Source: CAVUUN01 sp964421755 (GTDB lineage Bacteria; Acidobacteriota; UBA6911; RPQK01). Taken from it: 32,058 nt of DNA. Location of the stretch: NCBI GenBank assembly GCA_964421755.1, contig CAYQYP010000123.1, forward strand, positions 1 to 32,058. The letters are read 5' to 3'. Under the pieces are notes generated by a model, which was given only the letters and a program-made list of their open reading frames with translations, did no database searches and was not told where the DNA came from. The position numbers were made by a program, and so were the translations under genes. This document shows, piece by piece, positions 16,400 to 24,161 of this stretch. The first letter of the stretch is position 1. The number at the start of each line of letters is the position of its first letter.

Positions 16400-16472
16400 C
16401 AGCACTAGCCTAAAGTTGTTCACTTAAGGCTTTTGCCATAAGCGCTAACTTGTTTGGCAGATGTTGGTTTTG

Positions 16473-16666
16473 AAGGCCAACGGCCTGATTCAGGTTAGCC
16501 TGGGGCAAAGCCCCAGGAACCGGTCATTGTGGGGATTTGAGCGCTGAAGGCGCGACTCAGAGCCCGCGCGACCTTTCCCTGAATCGCGCTTACAGCGCTG
16601 GAGTCCGGCCCGAATCCAGTACCTGGGGCTTCGCCCCAGGCTAACCTGAATCAGGCCGTTGGCCTT
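16473..16666. repeat. REP-like palindrome, 44-base arms
   Basis: Arms 16473-16516 and 16623-16666 are inverted copies with 43 of 44 bases matching. Each arm contains its own smaller hairpin (CTGGGGC then GCCCCAG) and the stretch GGCCTGATTCAGGTTAGCC. The 106-base interior has no coding sense. The look is that of the CTGGGGC-type REP elements found in several soil phyla. Confidence 0.85.
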
Positions 16667-16688
16667 AGAAACCTGTTTCTGATATGCG

Positions 16689-16750
16689 CCAGCCCTGAAA
16701 GGGCGTAACAAGCTGCACAATAGAAAGTTGTGCCGCCCTTTCAGGGCTGG
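16689..16750. repeat. Palindrome with 17-base perfect arms
   Basis: CCAGCCCTGAAAGGGCG at 16689-16705 is repeated in perfect reverse complement at 16734-16750 across 28 bases. AGCCCTGAAAAGGCGC near 32011-32026 is related. Confidence 0.85.
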
Positions 16751-16798
16751 ATATCAGCTTCGAACCGGCACCCAGGGTTACGCACAAATCGCTCCGCC

Positions 16799-16822
16799 TA
16801 ATATGTGTCAGCCTTTCAGGCC
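16799..16822 (-). repeat. 24-base dispersed element, copy 1
   Basis: In reverse complement this matches 31929-31952 at 22 of 24 positions (GGCCTGAAAGGC then .G.CACATATTA). Both copies lie beside CTGGGGC- or CCCAGGGC-type palindromes. Confidence 0.75.
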
Positions 16823-16894
16823 TATTTACACGAAGGCCAACGTTTTCAACGCCCTCGCAGCGCTTTTCAGTGGAGTAAGCGGGTTCTTGCCTTT

Positions 16895-16927
16895 CAATCC
16901 AAAATCCAAAATCCGCAATCCGCAATC
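16895..16927 (-). repeat. Heptad array at the DUF1835-like gene stop
   Basis: On the minus strand the stop codon TGA runs straight into the heptads: TGATTGCGGATTGCGG then GATTTTG units. The GA of the stop belongs to the first heptad. Confidence 0.8.
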
Positions 16928-17930
16928 AGCTGTCCCGGACCAGCCGCTGTTTGTCCGGGTCCCACCACCAGATTAGATCGCCCTTTTTCAAGTGAACCCC
17001 CCCGAGCCACCGGTCAATGCCAACACTCTTCACGAGGTTCTGTTTGCCGTTGAGCACGTCGCGTCCGGCATCAGTTATTCGGATGGTCCACTTGCCCACC
17101 GCCTTCTGATCGACGGTTCGACGCAGGATGCCAGGCGAGTTTTCCATGCGAACCAGCGGGGTCTCGATGTCCGCCAACTCGTTCAGATACACGGAAAACT
17201 GCACGTCCCCCATCCCATGGGACAGCAGTTTCTGGCTGCCGCTCACTTCTCCGAACAAGTCGGAGAATTTCCTTGGACTCGCCGCAAGCAGTTCGAGAAT
17301 TTTTGTCTGCACCTGATTCAGTCCGTTCTTAGGGGACGGGAATCGTTCCAGATGAGCCAGAAGCGCCGATCGAAGGTGGGGCAGGTCGTCGGTGCCTTCT
17401 TCGAGCAACCGCTCTATGGCGGTGGGGTCGGACCCGCCATACGCTTTCCAGGCCTTGACCGCCAGCACCCGCTGGGCGGACGACACCTCGGTCCTGGTTG
17501 CAAACAGGGATGCTAACTGCTTCGGGGTCAGAGTCCCCAGCCCGCGAAATTGCTTCATCCCGGGGAAGGTCCCGGGACAGATCAGTGTGAGCTTCGAGTT
17601 TCCAAGGTCGCGTTGAGCAAACCAGTTGAGCAGGTACAACAGGTTCATCTGGCAAAACAGATCGAACTCGAACCAAAGGACTATTTCCTCATGGTACGCC
17701 GAGCTGCGAAGACCCCGCTCGCGCTCGGCTCGTCGCTCAAGGTACTCGCTCTTCGGGATGCGAAATCTTTCCTGCAAGTACTCAGCACGCATCGCCCAGG
17801 ATCGCTCGTTTTCCAGGCTATCGACGACCGGGCCTTCGGCGAAGATATCATCGCCTGAAAGCCGCGCACCTCGGATATCGGTGCGGTCGAGCACGTTGAG
17901 TGTAGCCAACCCGTTAACTATGTGAAGCAT
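16926..17930 (-). CDS. DUF1835-like domain protein
   Basis: This encodes 334 residues. The first residues MLHIVNGLATLNVL and the later GDDIFAEGPV match the start of the DUF1835 family (usual form HIVNGDS... with a downstream GP motif). The middle contains NLLYLLNWFAQ and a Gly/Pro-rich turn (CPGTFPGMKQFRGLG); the C-terminal third looks like a winged-helix-type region (VQTKILELLAASPRKFSDLF). The function of the family is unknown and I assign none. The protein is probably cytoplasmic, without signal peptide or membrane segment. It is convergent with the epimerase and alone on its strand apart from the carbonic anhydrase gene 137 bases upstream. Confidence 0.75.
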   Translation of the reverse strand: MLHIVNGLATLNVLDRTDIRGARLSGDDIFAEGPVVDSLENERSWAMRAEYLQERFRIPKSEYLERRAERERGLRSSAYHEEIVLWFEFDLFCQMNLLYLLNWFAQRDLGNSKLTLICPGTFPGMKQFRGLGTLTPKQLASLFATRTEVSSAQRVLAVKAWKAYGGSDPTAIERLLEEGTDDLPHLRSALLAHLERFPSPKNGLNQVQTKILELLAASPRKFSDLFGEVSGSQKLLSHGMGDVQFSVYLNELADIETPLVRMENSPGILRRTVDQKAVGKWTIRITDAGRDVLNGKQNLVKSVGIDRWLGGVHLKKGDLIWWWDPDKQRLVRDS

Positions 17931-18067
17931 ATGGTCTGATGCCTGGTAGAGGACAAAATACGCTCCCAGATTGCCGTTGGGACTTCAGGATCCAGCGGGT
18001 AGCCCGAAGAAGACTCGCAATACGAGATTATCAAAACCCGGAAGACACCTCAAAAACCGAGTAACGG

Positions 18068-18616
18068 CTAGCCTTCCCGCTCATAGAAAGGATTCTTGTC
18101 GGGCCTTTCCTGTCCCCGATAAATGGCGCTGTACCGCAAATAGTGCTCCGCATAGCGCGCAATCCCATCGATTTCCTCCGCGGACAAGGATCGAACCACC
18201 CGCGCAGGGGACCCGAGCACTAGAGAGCCCGGAGGGATTACGGTCCGTGAAGTCACCAGCGCCCGGGCGCCAAGAATCGAGTCCCGCCCTATCACCGCGT
18301 GATCGAGAACGACCGCTCCGATTCCAACGAGCACATTGTTCTCGATCCGGCAGCCGTGCAGCACGACGCTGTGGCCAACCGTTACGCCATTCCCGACAAG
18401 GGTCGGCGCCGTCCGGTTGGTAACGTGGATGACGCTGTTGTCCTGAATGTTGCTGTCTTCCCCGATGCGTATCCAGTTCACGTCGGCGCGGACAGTCACG
18501 TTATGCCATATGCTCGCCCGGCGGCCGAGGGTCACGTCGCCAATGACGGCGGCCGTCGGAGCAATGTAATTGGAATCATCGAATACCGGGTAAGCGTCAA
18601 GGAAAGGCAGAATCAT
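18068..18616 (-). CDS. Gamma-class carbonic anhydrase family protein
   Basis: This encodes 182 residues, the family's normal size. Residues about 14-140 are hexapeptide repeats of a left-handed beta helix (APTAAVIGDVTLG onward), followed by a C-terminal helix (SAEEIDGIARYAEHYLRYSAIY). The three zinc ligands are present: His64 in SVIHV, His82 and His87 in GHSVVLHGC. Arg43, Asp45 and Gln58 also match. It would act as a cytoplasmic trimer that hydrates CO2 or as a related acyltransferase-like protein. The frame is open upstream to 18652, but MILPF at 18614-18616 matches the usual start of the family. Upstream lies a long heptad array. Confidence 0.9.
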   Translation of the reverse strand: MILPFLDAYPVFDDSNYIAPTAAVIGDVTLGRRASIWHNVTVRADVNWIRIGEDSNIQDNSVIHVTNRTAPTLVGNGVTVGHSVVLHGCRIENNVLVGIGAVVLDHAVIGRDSILGARALVTSRTVIPPGSLVLGSPARVVRSLSAEEIDGIARYAEHYLRYSAIYRGQERPDKNPFYEREG

Positions 18617-18661
18617 AGCTAGCACTTTGGCAAAAACACAGACAACTGGCAACTGGGCTCA

Positions 18662-18745
18662 GCGGGCAGCAGGCAGCAGGCAGCGGGCAGAGCGCAGTGG
18701 GCAGTGCGAAGTGGGCAGTGGGCAGTGCGCAGTGGGCAGTGCTAA
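18662..18745. repeat. Array of twelve 7-bp units (GTGGGCA family)
   Basis: Twelve consecutive heptads: GCGGGCA, GCAGGCA twice, GCGGGCA, GAGCGCA, GTGGGCA, GTGCGAA, GTGGGCA twice, GTGCGCA, GTGGGCA, GTGCTAA. It lies in the divergent region between the carbonic anhydrase and the Nramp-like carrier, so here it is at gene starts, not at a stop. Open frames through it are artefacts. Confidence 0.85.
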
Positions 18746-18791
18746 AAGCAACTAGCCATCCGCACGGTTTTCGTGGAAACTGGTTCTGCCA

Positions 18792-20195
18792 ATGAAAAAC
18801 CACGATAGCAACACGATCAGGCGGCCACCGACCGGGTTGGCCGTTCTCGGGCTGGTTGGCCCGGCCTTCGTCTGGTGCGCGGAGTATATCGGTTCTGGCG
18901 AGGTCATTCTCTCAACCCGTAATGGCGCGGTCCTCGGGACTTCGATCATCTGGGTCATTTTCACTGCCATCTTCTTGAAGTACTGGATCGGGATGACTGG
19001 CGCCCGGTACACGGTATGCACGGGCGAGGGGATGATCGACATGTTCGATCGGATCCCAGGCCCTCGTCACTGGGTTGTCTGGCTGGTGCTTGTTGCTCAG
19101 TTCGCCAGCGCAACGATTTCGATCGGCTCGCTGGCGTCCGCGGCCGGAGTATTTGTGAGCGCGCTGCTCCCGATCTCACCGTACTTCGGCGGCTGGTTCG
19201 TCACTATCTTCGCACTGGGCGCCGTCTGGTCGGGCTTGTTCGAGCACCTGAAGGTCGTGATGAGCATACTCGTGGGCCTGATCGTGGTGGGCGTCCTTTT
19301 CGTTGCTCTGACCGTTTTTCCCCCTTTTGGCGAATTCCTGCGCGGTTTCTGGCCGACTGTTCCGCAGGTTCCCGATTGGGCGATCGCCTCAGGGACGGTG
19401 CGTGAGAACGCCTGGGAGGAGATTCTTCCCCTTCTTGGGTGGGCGGCGGGCGGTTTCGCCAGCCAGGTCTGGTACACCTACTGGGTGCTGGGCGCCGGGT
19501 ACGGCGCTGCTGAACGAGGAAGCGACGGGAAACCGGCCGACGAGCAGTTCCTCAAAACCATGGACCGCCCGACGGCAGAGAGAATCAAAGGCTGGTGCCG
19601 GGTTGTCTACACCGATGCCACGACAGCCATGCTGATTGGGAATGTCGTCACGATCAGCTTCCTGATTGCAGGAGCCGGGGTTCTCGGTGCCAGACATCTC
19701 GCCCCGGAAGGTACCCAGGTCGCCGTCGTCCTCTCGACCATCTTTTCGTCCCGCTGGGGTGCGGTGGGAGGCTTTCTCTTCATGCTTTCGGGCGCAGCCG
19801 CGCTCATCAGTACCCAGATCGGACAGTTAGCCGGGTGGCCGAGATTGCTGGCAGACTCTTCACGTATCTGCGTACCGGGATTCAAGAAACTCGCCTGGAA
19901 AACCCAATTTCGGATTTTCCTGGTGTTCTTCTTCGTCTCGAATATGTTGATTGTCTATTCGTTCGGGCTGCGACCGGTTTTCCTGGTGAAGATCGCCGCC
20001 ATCGCAGACGGCCTCCTGTTGACTCCATTGCAGGCTGTTTGGGTCGCGGTCGGCCTCTTCGTAGTTCTGCCGCGCCTGCTGTCCCCGGAGGCGTGGCGCG
20101 TCCTCAAACCCCACTGGATCTTCGGCGTAGGGCTGGCAGTTTCGTTCCTGGTCTTCGCGTACTTCTGTATCTTCCAAATCCCGCGGGTGCTCTGA
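18792..20195 (+). CDS. Nramp-like membrane carrier lacking the metal motifs
   Basis: This encodes 467 residues with about 11 hydrophobic segments. The general layout, with GLVGPAFVWCAEYIGSGEV in the first segment, is that of the Nramp (MntH) family and its relatives (LeuT fold, inner membrane). The two motifs that bind Mn2+/Fe2+ in true Nramps are missing: DPGN of segment 1 is replaced by the CAEYIGSGE region, and no MPH is found in segment 6 (GFASQVWYTYWVLGAGYG). The cargo may therefore be another cation or solute. No strong ribosome binding site is seen; the start is the first ATG after the heptad array. The TGA is the beginning of an 8-base repeat array. Confidence 0.75.
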   Translation: MKNHDSNTIRRPPTGLAVLGLVGPAFVWCAEYIGSGEVILSTRNGAVLGTSIIWVIFTAIFLKYWIGMTGARYTVCTGEGMIDMFDRIPGPRHWVVWLVLVAQFASATISIGSLASAAGVFVSALLPISPYFGGWFVTIFALGAVWSGLFEHLKVVMSILVGLIVVGVLFVALTVFPPFGEFLRGFWPTVPQVPDWAIASGTVRENAWEEILPLLGWAAGGFASQVWYTYWVLGAGYGAAERGSDGKPADEQFLKTMDRPTAERIKGWCRVVYTDATTAMLIGNVVTISFLIAGAGVLGARHLAPEGTQVAVVLSTIFSSRWGAVGGFLFMLSGAAALISTQIGQLAGWPRLLADSSRICVPGFKKLAWKTQFRIFLVFFFVSNMLIVYSFGLRPVFLVKIAAIADGLLLTPLQAVWVAVGLFVVLPRLLSPEAWRVLKPHWIFGVGLAVSFLVFAYFCIFQIPRVL

Positions 20196-20460
20196 CCGGC
20201 TGACCGGCTGACCGGCTAACCGGCTAACGTAGGTCCGACTTCCAAGTCGGACATTCGGCATGCGGCCAACTGGCTCGGTGGTGCTGGCGGGGTATGTAGT
20301 GTCCGACTTGGAAGTCGGACCAACGTACACCGGCAAGCGCTGCTGACCCCCGCTGGCGGTGTGTAGTGTCCGAATCGTTGGTCCGACTTCCAAGTCGGAC
20401 GCCACGTTAGCCGGTCAGCCGGTCAGCTGGTCAGCTGGTCAGCTGGTCAGCCGCGGTCAG
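20193..20460. repeat. Composite palindromic element: octamer arrays around three 20-bp palindromes
   Basis: It fills the 329-base gap after the Nramp-like gene. The left array 20193-20227 is TGACCGGC three times and TAACCGGC, starting with the gene's own TGA. The right array 20411-20460 is CCGGTCAG/CTGGTCAG, the inverse. Between them GTCCGACTTCCAAGTCGGAC occurs at 20233-20252 and 20381-20400, and the CC-to-GG variant at 20301-20320. GCTGGCGG plus GTAGTGTCCGA is also repeated directly near 20283 and 20352. No coding sense. Confidence 0.85.
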
Positions 20461-20524
20461 CAGGTCGGTCTCGTTACAGTTTGTGGCCGCCTTAACCCTT
20501 TTGCCGATACAATGTAGAGAAGCT

Positions 20525-21289
20525 ATGGCAGTGAAACTGATAGTTCTCGACTTGGATGGAACCCTGTTCGACACTCGGGCAGACATCGTGAATGCGGTGA
20601 ATCTCGCGCGCAGTAGTTTTGGACTGGACCCGTTACCGTTCGAGCGGGTCGTCGCAATGGTCGGGAATGGGGTCGGCGTTTTGGCCGAGCGGGCGTTTCG
20701 GGATTCGCACATCGATGCCGAGCAAGTATTGGCCCGGATCATGGAGTTCTACGGCCCGCATGCTGCGGATACCGCAGAGCTCTACCCGACGGTCCGGGAA
20801 ACCTTACCCCTCCTCTACCCGATCCTGGCTATCGTGTCGAACAAGCCCCGGCAGCTCGTTGACTCGCTGCTCAAAAAGAGCAGCATCGAGCACTACTTCG
20901 ACTTTGTCGCCGGGGGGGACACCTTCGAGAACCTCAAGCCGGATCCGATGGCCATCAACTTCCTAGCACAGAAGTACAAGGTGCGGCCCGAGGATATCCT
21001 GGTCGTCGGGGATCATAGTCCGGACATCGAAATGGCGAAGGCCGCCGGGGCACGGAGCGTGTACTGCAACTACGGGTTTTTCGGAAAAGACACGCAAGGG
21101 GCGGATTTTACGATCGAGCAGTTTTCGGAGCTCCCCGGAATCATAAATCGAGTGGAAAAGGGCCGCTCGGAAACGACCGAAAAGCGTCCGGAGAAGACCG
21201 GCGACAAGCGAGGCAGGACAGATGGGGAGCGGCCTCAGCGCCGACCGCAACGGCCTGGCAGCGGCGATCGCCGCCCAAGAAGGCGGTAA
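20525..21289 (+). CDS. HAD-superfamily phosphatase (phosphoglycolate phosphatase-like) with Arg-rich tail
   Basis: This encodes 254 residues. HAD motifs are complete: DLDGT at 9-13 (Asp nucleophile and acid/base Asp), AIVSNK (motif II), ENLKPDP (motif III Lys) and VVGDHSPDIEMAKAAG (motif IV). A helical cap lies between motifs I and II, as in Gph-type phosphatases. It hydrolyses a small phosphate ester in the cytoplasm; the substrate is open. The ATG at 20525 has AGAGAAG upstream and starts just before the nucleophile motif. The last 45 or so residues are an unusual, disordered, Arg/Lys/Glu/Pro-rich tail (RPQRRPQRPG, DRRPRRR) that the family does not need. It is convergent with a glycosyltransferase gene. 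Confidence 0.9.
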   Translation: MAVKLIVLDLDGTLFDTRADIVNAVNLARSSFGLDPLPFERVVAMVGNGVGVLAERAFRDSHIDAEQVLARIMEFYGPHAADTAELYPTVRETLPLLYPILAIVSNKPRQLVDSLLKKSSIEHYFDFVAGGDTFENLKPDPMAINFLAQKYKVRPEDILVVGDHSPDIEMAKAAGARSVYCNYGFFGKDTQGADFTIEQFSELPGIINRVEKGRSETTEKRPEKTGDKRGRTDGERPQRRPQRPGSGDRRPRRR

Positions 21290-21305
21290 GCCTGCCTTTC
21301 CTCCC

Positions 21306-22463
21306 TCATCCCACCAATTCCCGGTACGTCGCAAGCGTAATGTCTGCCTGTCTGTCCCACGTGTACTCGCGCTCCATCTTGGCACGAGCGCATTGCCCCA
21401 TCCTCTCGAGCCGGTCGCGGTCGAAGGCGGCGGCTATCAAGGCATCCGCCAGCCGATTGGAATCCGACGGCGGAATAACGAAACCGGTTTTGCCGATATC
21501 GATGAGCTCGGACAATCCACCGACGGATGTGGCCAGCACAGCTCGCCCGAACGTGTAAGCAAGAAACAGAACACCACTCTGGTCGATTTTCACGTAAGGA
21601 AGGACCACGAGATCGCAGGCTTTGAAGAGATCCTCCAACTCACGGGTTTCGATAAAGCGTTCCCTGAAATCCACGACGTCCGACACTTGCAGGCTTTCGA
21701 TCATCCGTTGATAGCGTTCCCTGAGCGTCTGGTCATGGGCGCGACCGGCGATCACCGCCCGGAACTCGGGCATCCAACTGCGAACCTGGGCGATGGCAGG
21801 GAGCAGGTAGTCAATCCCCTTGTACGGCCGAATCGTGCCAAAAGTCAGGAAGACAAACTCGCCGTCGCCAAAACCGAGCGCCCGTCGCGCCTCCGCCTTT
21901 GAACCTGAAAGAGTGTAGTAGTCATCGTAGCCGCCGTGAGGAATCACTCGTATCCGGCTGTACGGCACCCTCCAGTCACGGTCAACCACGTTTTGCGAAT
22001 GCACGGTGTGAACCAGGAGACGATCGGCCCGGCCGGCGCTCTTCTTAAAGATGAAGCTGTCTACTGCCGAATTCTCAAGCGAACTGGTATCATGGATGGT
22101 GAAGACGATTTTCTTGCCGAGGATCTTCAAGAGAGGAACCAGAATCCAGTCCAATTTGATCATGCGGAAGGACTGGTAATGAACTAATGTCGGTCGCTGA
22201 CGGATGACGAGGCGCAACACTCTTCCAATCGCGAGCAGTTCACGTGCAACGATCGTCAACGGAGATCGTCTTTTTCGGTGACCCGGGAAGAAGGGATAGA
22301 GGCTGAAGTTCTCACCCTCGATTTTCCACTGGGAGGTTTCCCGGGTGACAAAGAGAACACGAACATTTTTACGGAGCAGGGCCCGTACTGCACACTCTGC
22401 GTAGGGGTTAGACTCCCATCCATAGAGCACGAGGACTGTGAGGCGGGAGTTCGATGCGGACAT
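21306..22463 (-). CDS. Glycosyltransferase family 4 (group 1)
   Basis: This encodes 385 residues in GT-B architecture. The N-terminal domain starts LTVLVLYGWESNPYAECAV. The second domain holds FLTFGTIRPYKGIDYLLPA and the C-terminal donor-binding stretch DLVVLPYVKIDQSGVLFLAYTFGRAVLATSVGG. It transfers an activated sugar in the cytoplasm or at the inner membrane face. The ATG at 22461-22463 has AAGGTGA about nine bases upstream, whereas an upstream in-frame GTG (22473-22475) overlaps that site, so the ATG is preferred. This is the last gene of the polysaccharide locus on its strand, separated from the other transferases by the plus-strand beta-helix gene. Donor and acceptor are not known. Confidence 0.88.
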   Translation of the reverse strand: MSASNSRLTVLVLYGWESNPYAECAVRALLRKNVRVLFVTRETSQWKIEGENFSLYPFFPGHRKRRSPLTIVARELLAIGRVLRLVIRQRPTLVHYQSFRMIKLDWILVPLLKILGKKIVFTIHDTSSLENSAVDSFIFKKSAGRADRLLVHTVHSQNVVDRDWRVPYSRIRVIPHGGYDDYYTLSGSKAEARRALGFGDGEFVFLTFGTIRPYKGIDYLLPAIAQVRSWMPEFRAVIAGRAHDQTLRERYQRMIESLQVSDVVDFRERFIETRELEDLFKACDLVVLPYVKIDQSGVLFLAYTFGRAVLATSVGGLSELIDIGKTGFVIPPSDSNRLADALIAAAFDRDRLERMGQCARAKMEREYTWDRQADITLATYRELVG

Positions 22464-22662
22464 TTCGATTGTCACCTTTTTGTTTTTTGTGTTATACGCG
22501 TGACGTCCATCACAAGAGTTCGAAGGGGGGGAGTGGATACTCCGCCCCGTCAGGTGGTTTTCGGAGTGTGTTGAAGCAGTGTAGTATTACTAACCTCAAT
22601 TTTTGCGGCTCGCGTTCCTCTTCTTCCCGCTCGCGCTCGAAAGTCGTGTTTGGAGTATGACC

Positions 22663-24003
22663 ATGAAGTGTTCGCGCCATCTCCTCGTTTTCTTCTTTCT
22701 AACAGCAGTCACCGCCCTGATTCAAACGACTGCACTAGGGTCGACTTACTATGCTTCTCCGGCCGGCGCAGGCGACTGCAGCCAAAGTTCGCCGTGTGGC
22801 ATGGTAACCGCGCTTGACATGGTGGCTCCCGGTGACGAGGTCGTCCTGCTCGACGGCGTTTACAACCAGGCCCTGATGATTTACAAGGGCGGCGTCGAGG
22901 GAGCCCCGGTCGTTATCCGGGCAGCCAATACTCATCAGGCGATCATCCGGACGCCCTACGACCGGCTGGCGCGTGTGCTTGCCAGCTACGTGACAGTGCG
23001 TGGGATTCAGTTTGACGGCGCGCAAACCGGAGGAAACCGCGGAGCGGTGCGCGTGGGACCGGGCGACGAGGTCTACAACGTCGCCAGACCGATTCATCAC
23101 GTCATCCTCGAAAACCTGTGGGTGCACCACACCCGGGCGGCTGCGATCTGCATCACATCAGGTGAGCACGATGTCATCGTTCGCGACTGCCTGGTTGAAA
23201 ATATCGGGTACTACGAATTCTGGGGCGAAGGCTTTTACCTCGGCCACAAGACGGATCCCAGCCAGACGATCTACAACATCGACATTTACGGAAACACTGT
23301 GCGCGGCTTCACCGAAAACGGAGCGGAATGCAAGAAGTTCTCGCGCAACGTCTCTATTCACCATAACCGCTTTTACAACCAGGTGTTATGGGCCGACTAC
23401 GGCGGGGATCCGGCGCGGGGGAACGACGGCACCATCACTCTCGATGGGCACTCGAACTCCGCCTACAACAATACGCTGTACAACAACAAGTGCGGCATGG
23501 CCGCTTTTGTTATCGAACCGGAGGCGGGACACAAGGTTTACAACAACATCATCTATGACGGCGTCGCACCCGGGTCGAACGCAATTCGGATGAAGAACTG
23601 GTCCAAGAGCTGGCCAAGCGGGCAGTACCCGTCCAGCCAGGTTTACAGCAATACGTTCTACAACCTCGTGGACCACACCGTGGGCACCCTTGATCCTTCC
23701 ATCATGGTGGTCAAGAACAACGTGGGGATCAATCTCGAAGGGAATCTCGAGAACGTTGTCTGCACCGGGCAGATATTCACTGACTGCGACAACGGGGATT
23801 TCCGTCTGGTGGCGGGGTCCAATCCGATCGACAAGGCGAATTCAGCGCCATACTCGACGGTGGATTTCGACGGCAAGGTTGCGGTAGGGACGAGGGACGC
23901 GGGCGCTTTCGAGTTCAACGGGGCGACTCCGCCGCCGCCGCCCGATACCACTCCGCCACGCCCGCCCGAAGGACTGAAGGTAACCAAGATTACGGCCAAT
24001 TGA
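22663..24003 (+). CDS. Secreted right-handed beta-helix protein (polysaccharide lyase/epimerase-like)
   Basis: This encodes 446 residues. Residues 1-27 are a signal peptide. From STYYASPAGAGDCSQSSPCG onward (STYYASPAG, then a low-copy DUF1565-like start) the protein is a parallel beta helix with many Asn-rich turns (YNNTLYNNK, VYNNIIYDG, VYSNTFYN). This fold is shared by pectate lyases, alginate lyases and epimerases. The end is PPPPPDTTPPRPPEGLKVTKITAN: a proline linker (PPPPPDTTPPRPP) and the first strand of what looks like an Fn3-type domain, then a stop, so a C-terminal domain may be lost. GGAG at 22652-22655 fits the ATG at 22663. It lies inside the polysaccharide locus, so the polymer made there is a possible substrate. 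Confidence 0.82.
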   Translation: MKCSRHLLVFFFLTAVTALIQTTALGSTYYASPAGAGDCSQSSPCGMVTALDMVAPGDEVVLLDGVYNQALMIYKGGVEGAPVVIRAANTHQAIIRTPYDRLARVLASYVTVRGIQFDGAQTGGNRGAVRVGPGDEVYNVARPIHHVILENLWVHHTRAAAICITSGEHDVIVRDCLVENIGYYEFWGEGFYLGHKTDPSQTIYNIDIYGNTVRGFTENGAECKKFSRNVSIHHNRFYNQVLWADYGGDPARGNDGTITLDGHSNSAYNNTLYNNKCGMAAFVIEPEAGHKVYNNIIYDGVAPGSNAIRMKNWSKSWPSGQYPSSQVYSNTFYNLVDHTVGTLDPSIMVVKNNVGINLEGNLENVVCTGQIFTDCDNGDFRLVAGSNPIDKANSAPYSTVDFDGKVAVGTRDAGAFEFNGATPPPPPDTTPPRPPEGLKVTKITAN

Positions 24004-24013
24004 CAACGGGAAG

Positions 24014-24085
24014 GGACTAACACGGACTGACACCGACTTACAGGGACGGCGCTGGCAAAATGCCGTCCGTCGGTGTCAGTCCGTG
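24014..24085. terminator. Strong hairpin between convergent genes, built from 10-mers
   Basis: Bases 24021-24037 (CACGGACTGACACCGAC) pair perfectly with 24069-24085. An inner GGACGGC (24044-24050) pairs with GCCGTCC (24062-24068). The left side is also a 10-base tandem array (GGACTAACAC, GGACTGACAC, CGACTTACAG) that begins 11 bases after the beta-helix gene stop. No T-tract follows. Probably a two-way transcription barrier. Confidence 0.65.
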
Positions 24086-24161
24086 AGTAGAGAGAGACCG
24101 AGGGGGGGCCGAGCCAGGGAGACCCGGGTGGCGTACCCGCGACCACGCTTGGTCCAACAGG

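Larger units (their letters stand above)
16300..16925. other. 626-base non-coding gap packed with four repeat types
   Basis: The gap lies between the convergent epimerase and DUF1835-like genes. It holds heptad arrays at both ends, a 44-base-arm palindrome (16473-16666), a 17-base-arm palindrome (16689-16750) and a 24-base dispersed element (16799-16822). I see no gene: frames here are short and repeat-derived. Confidence 0.75.

Noticed and set aside
13901..18745. CRISPR-like array
   Set aside because: Units are 7 bases, contiguous and degenerate, with no unique spacers and no cas genes.
18597..18803. Minus-strand open frame with a Cys/Ala/Leu/Pro-rich protein
   Set aside because: Pure translation of the GTGGGCA heptad array.
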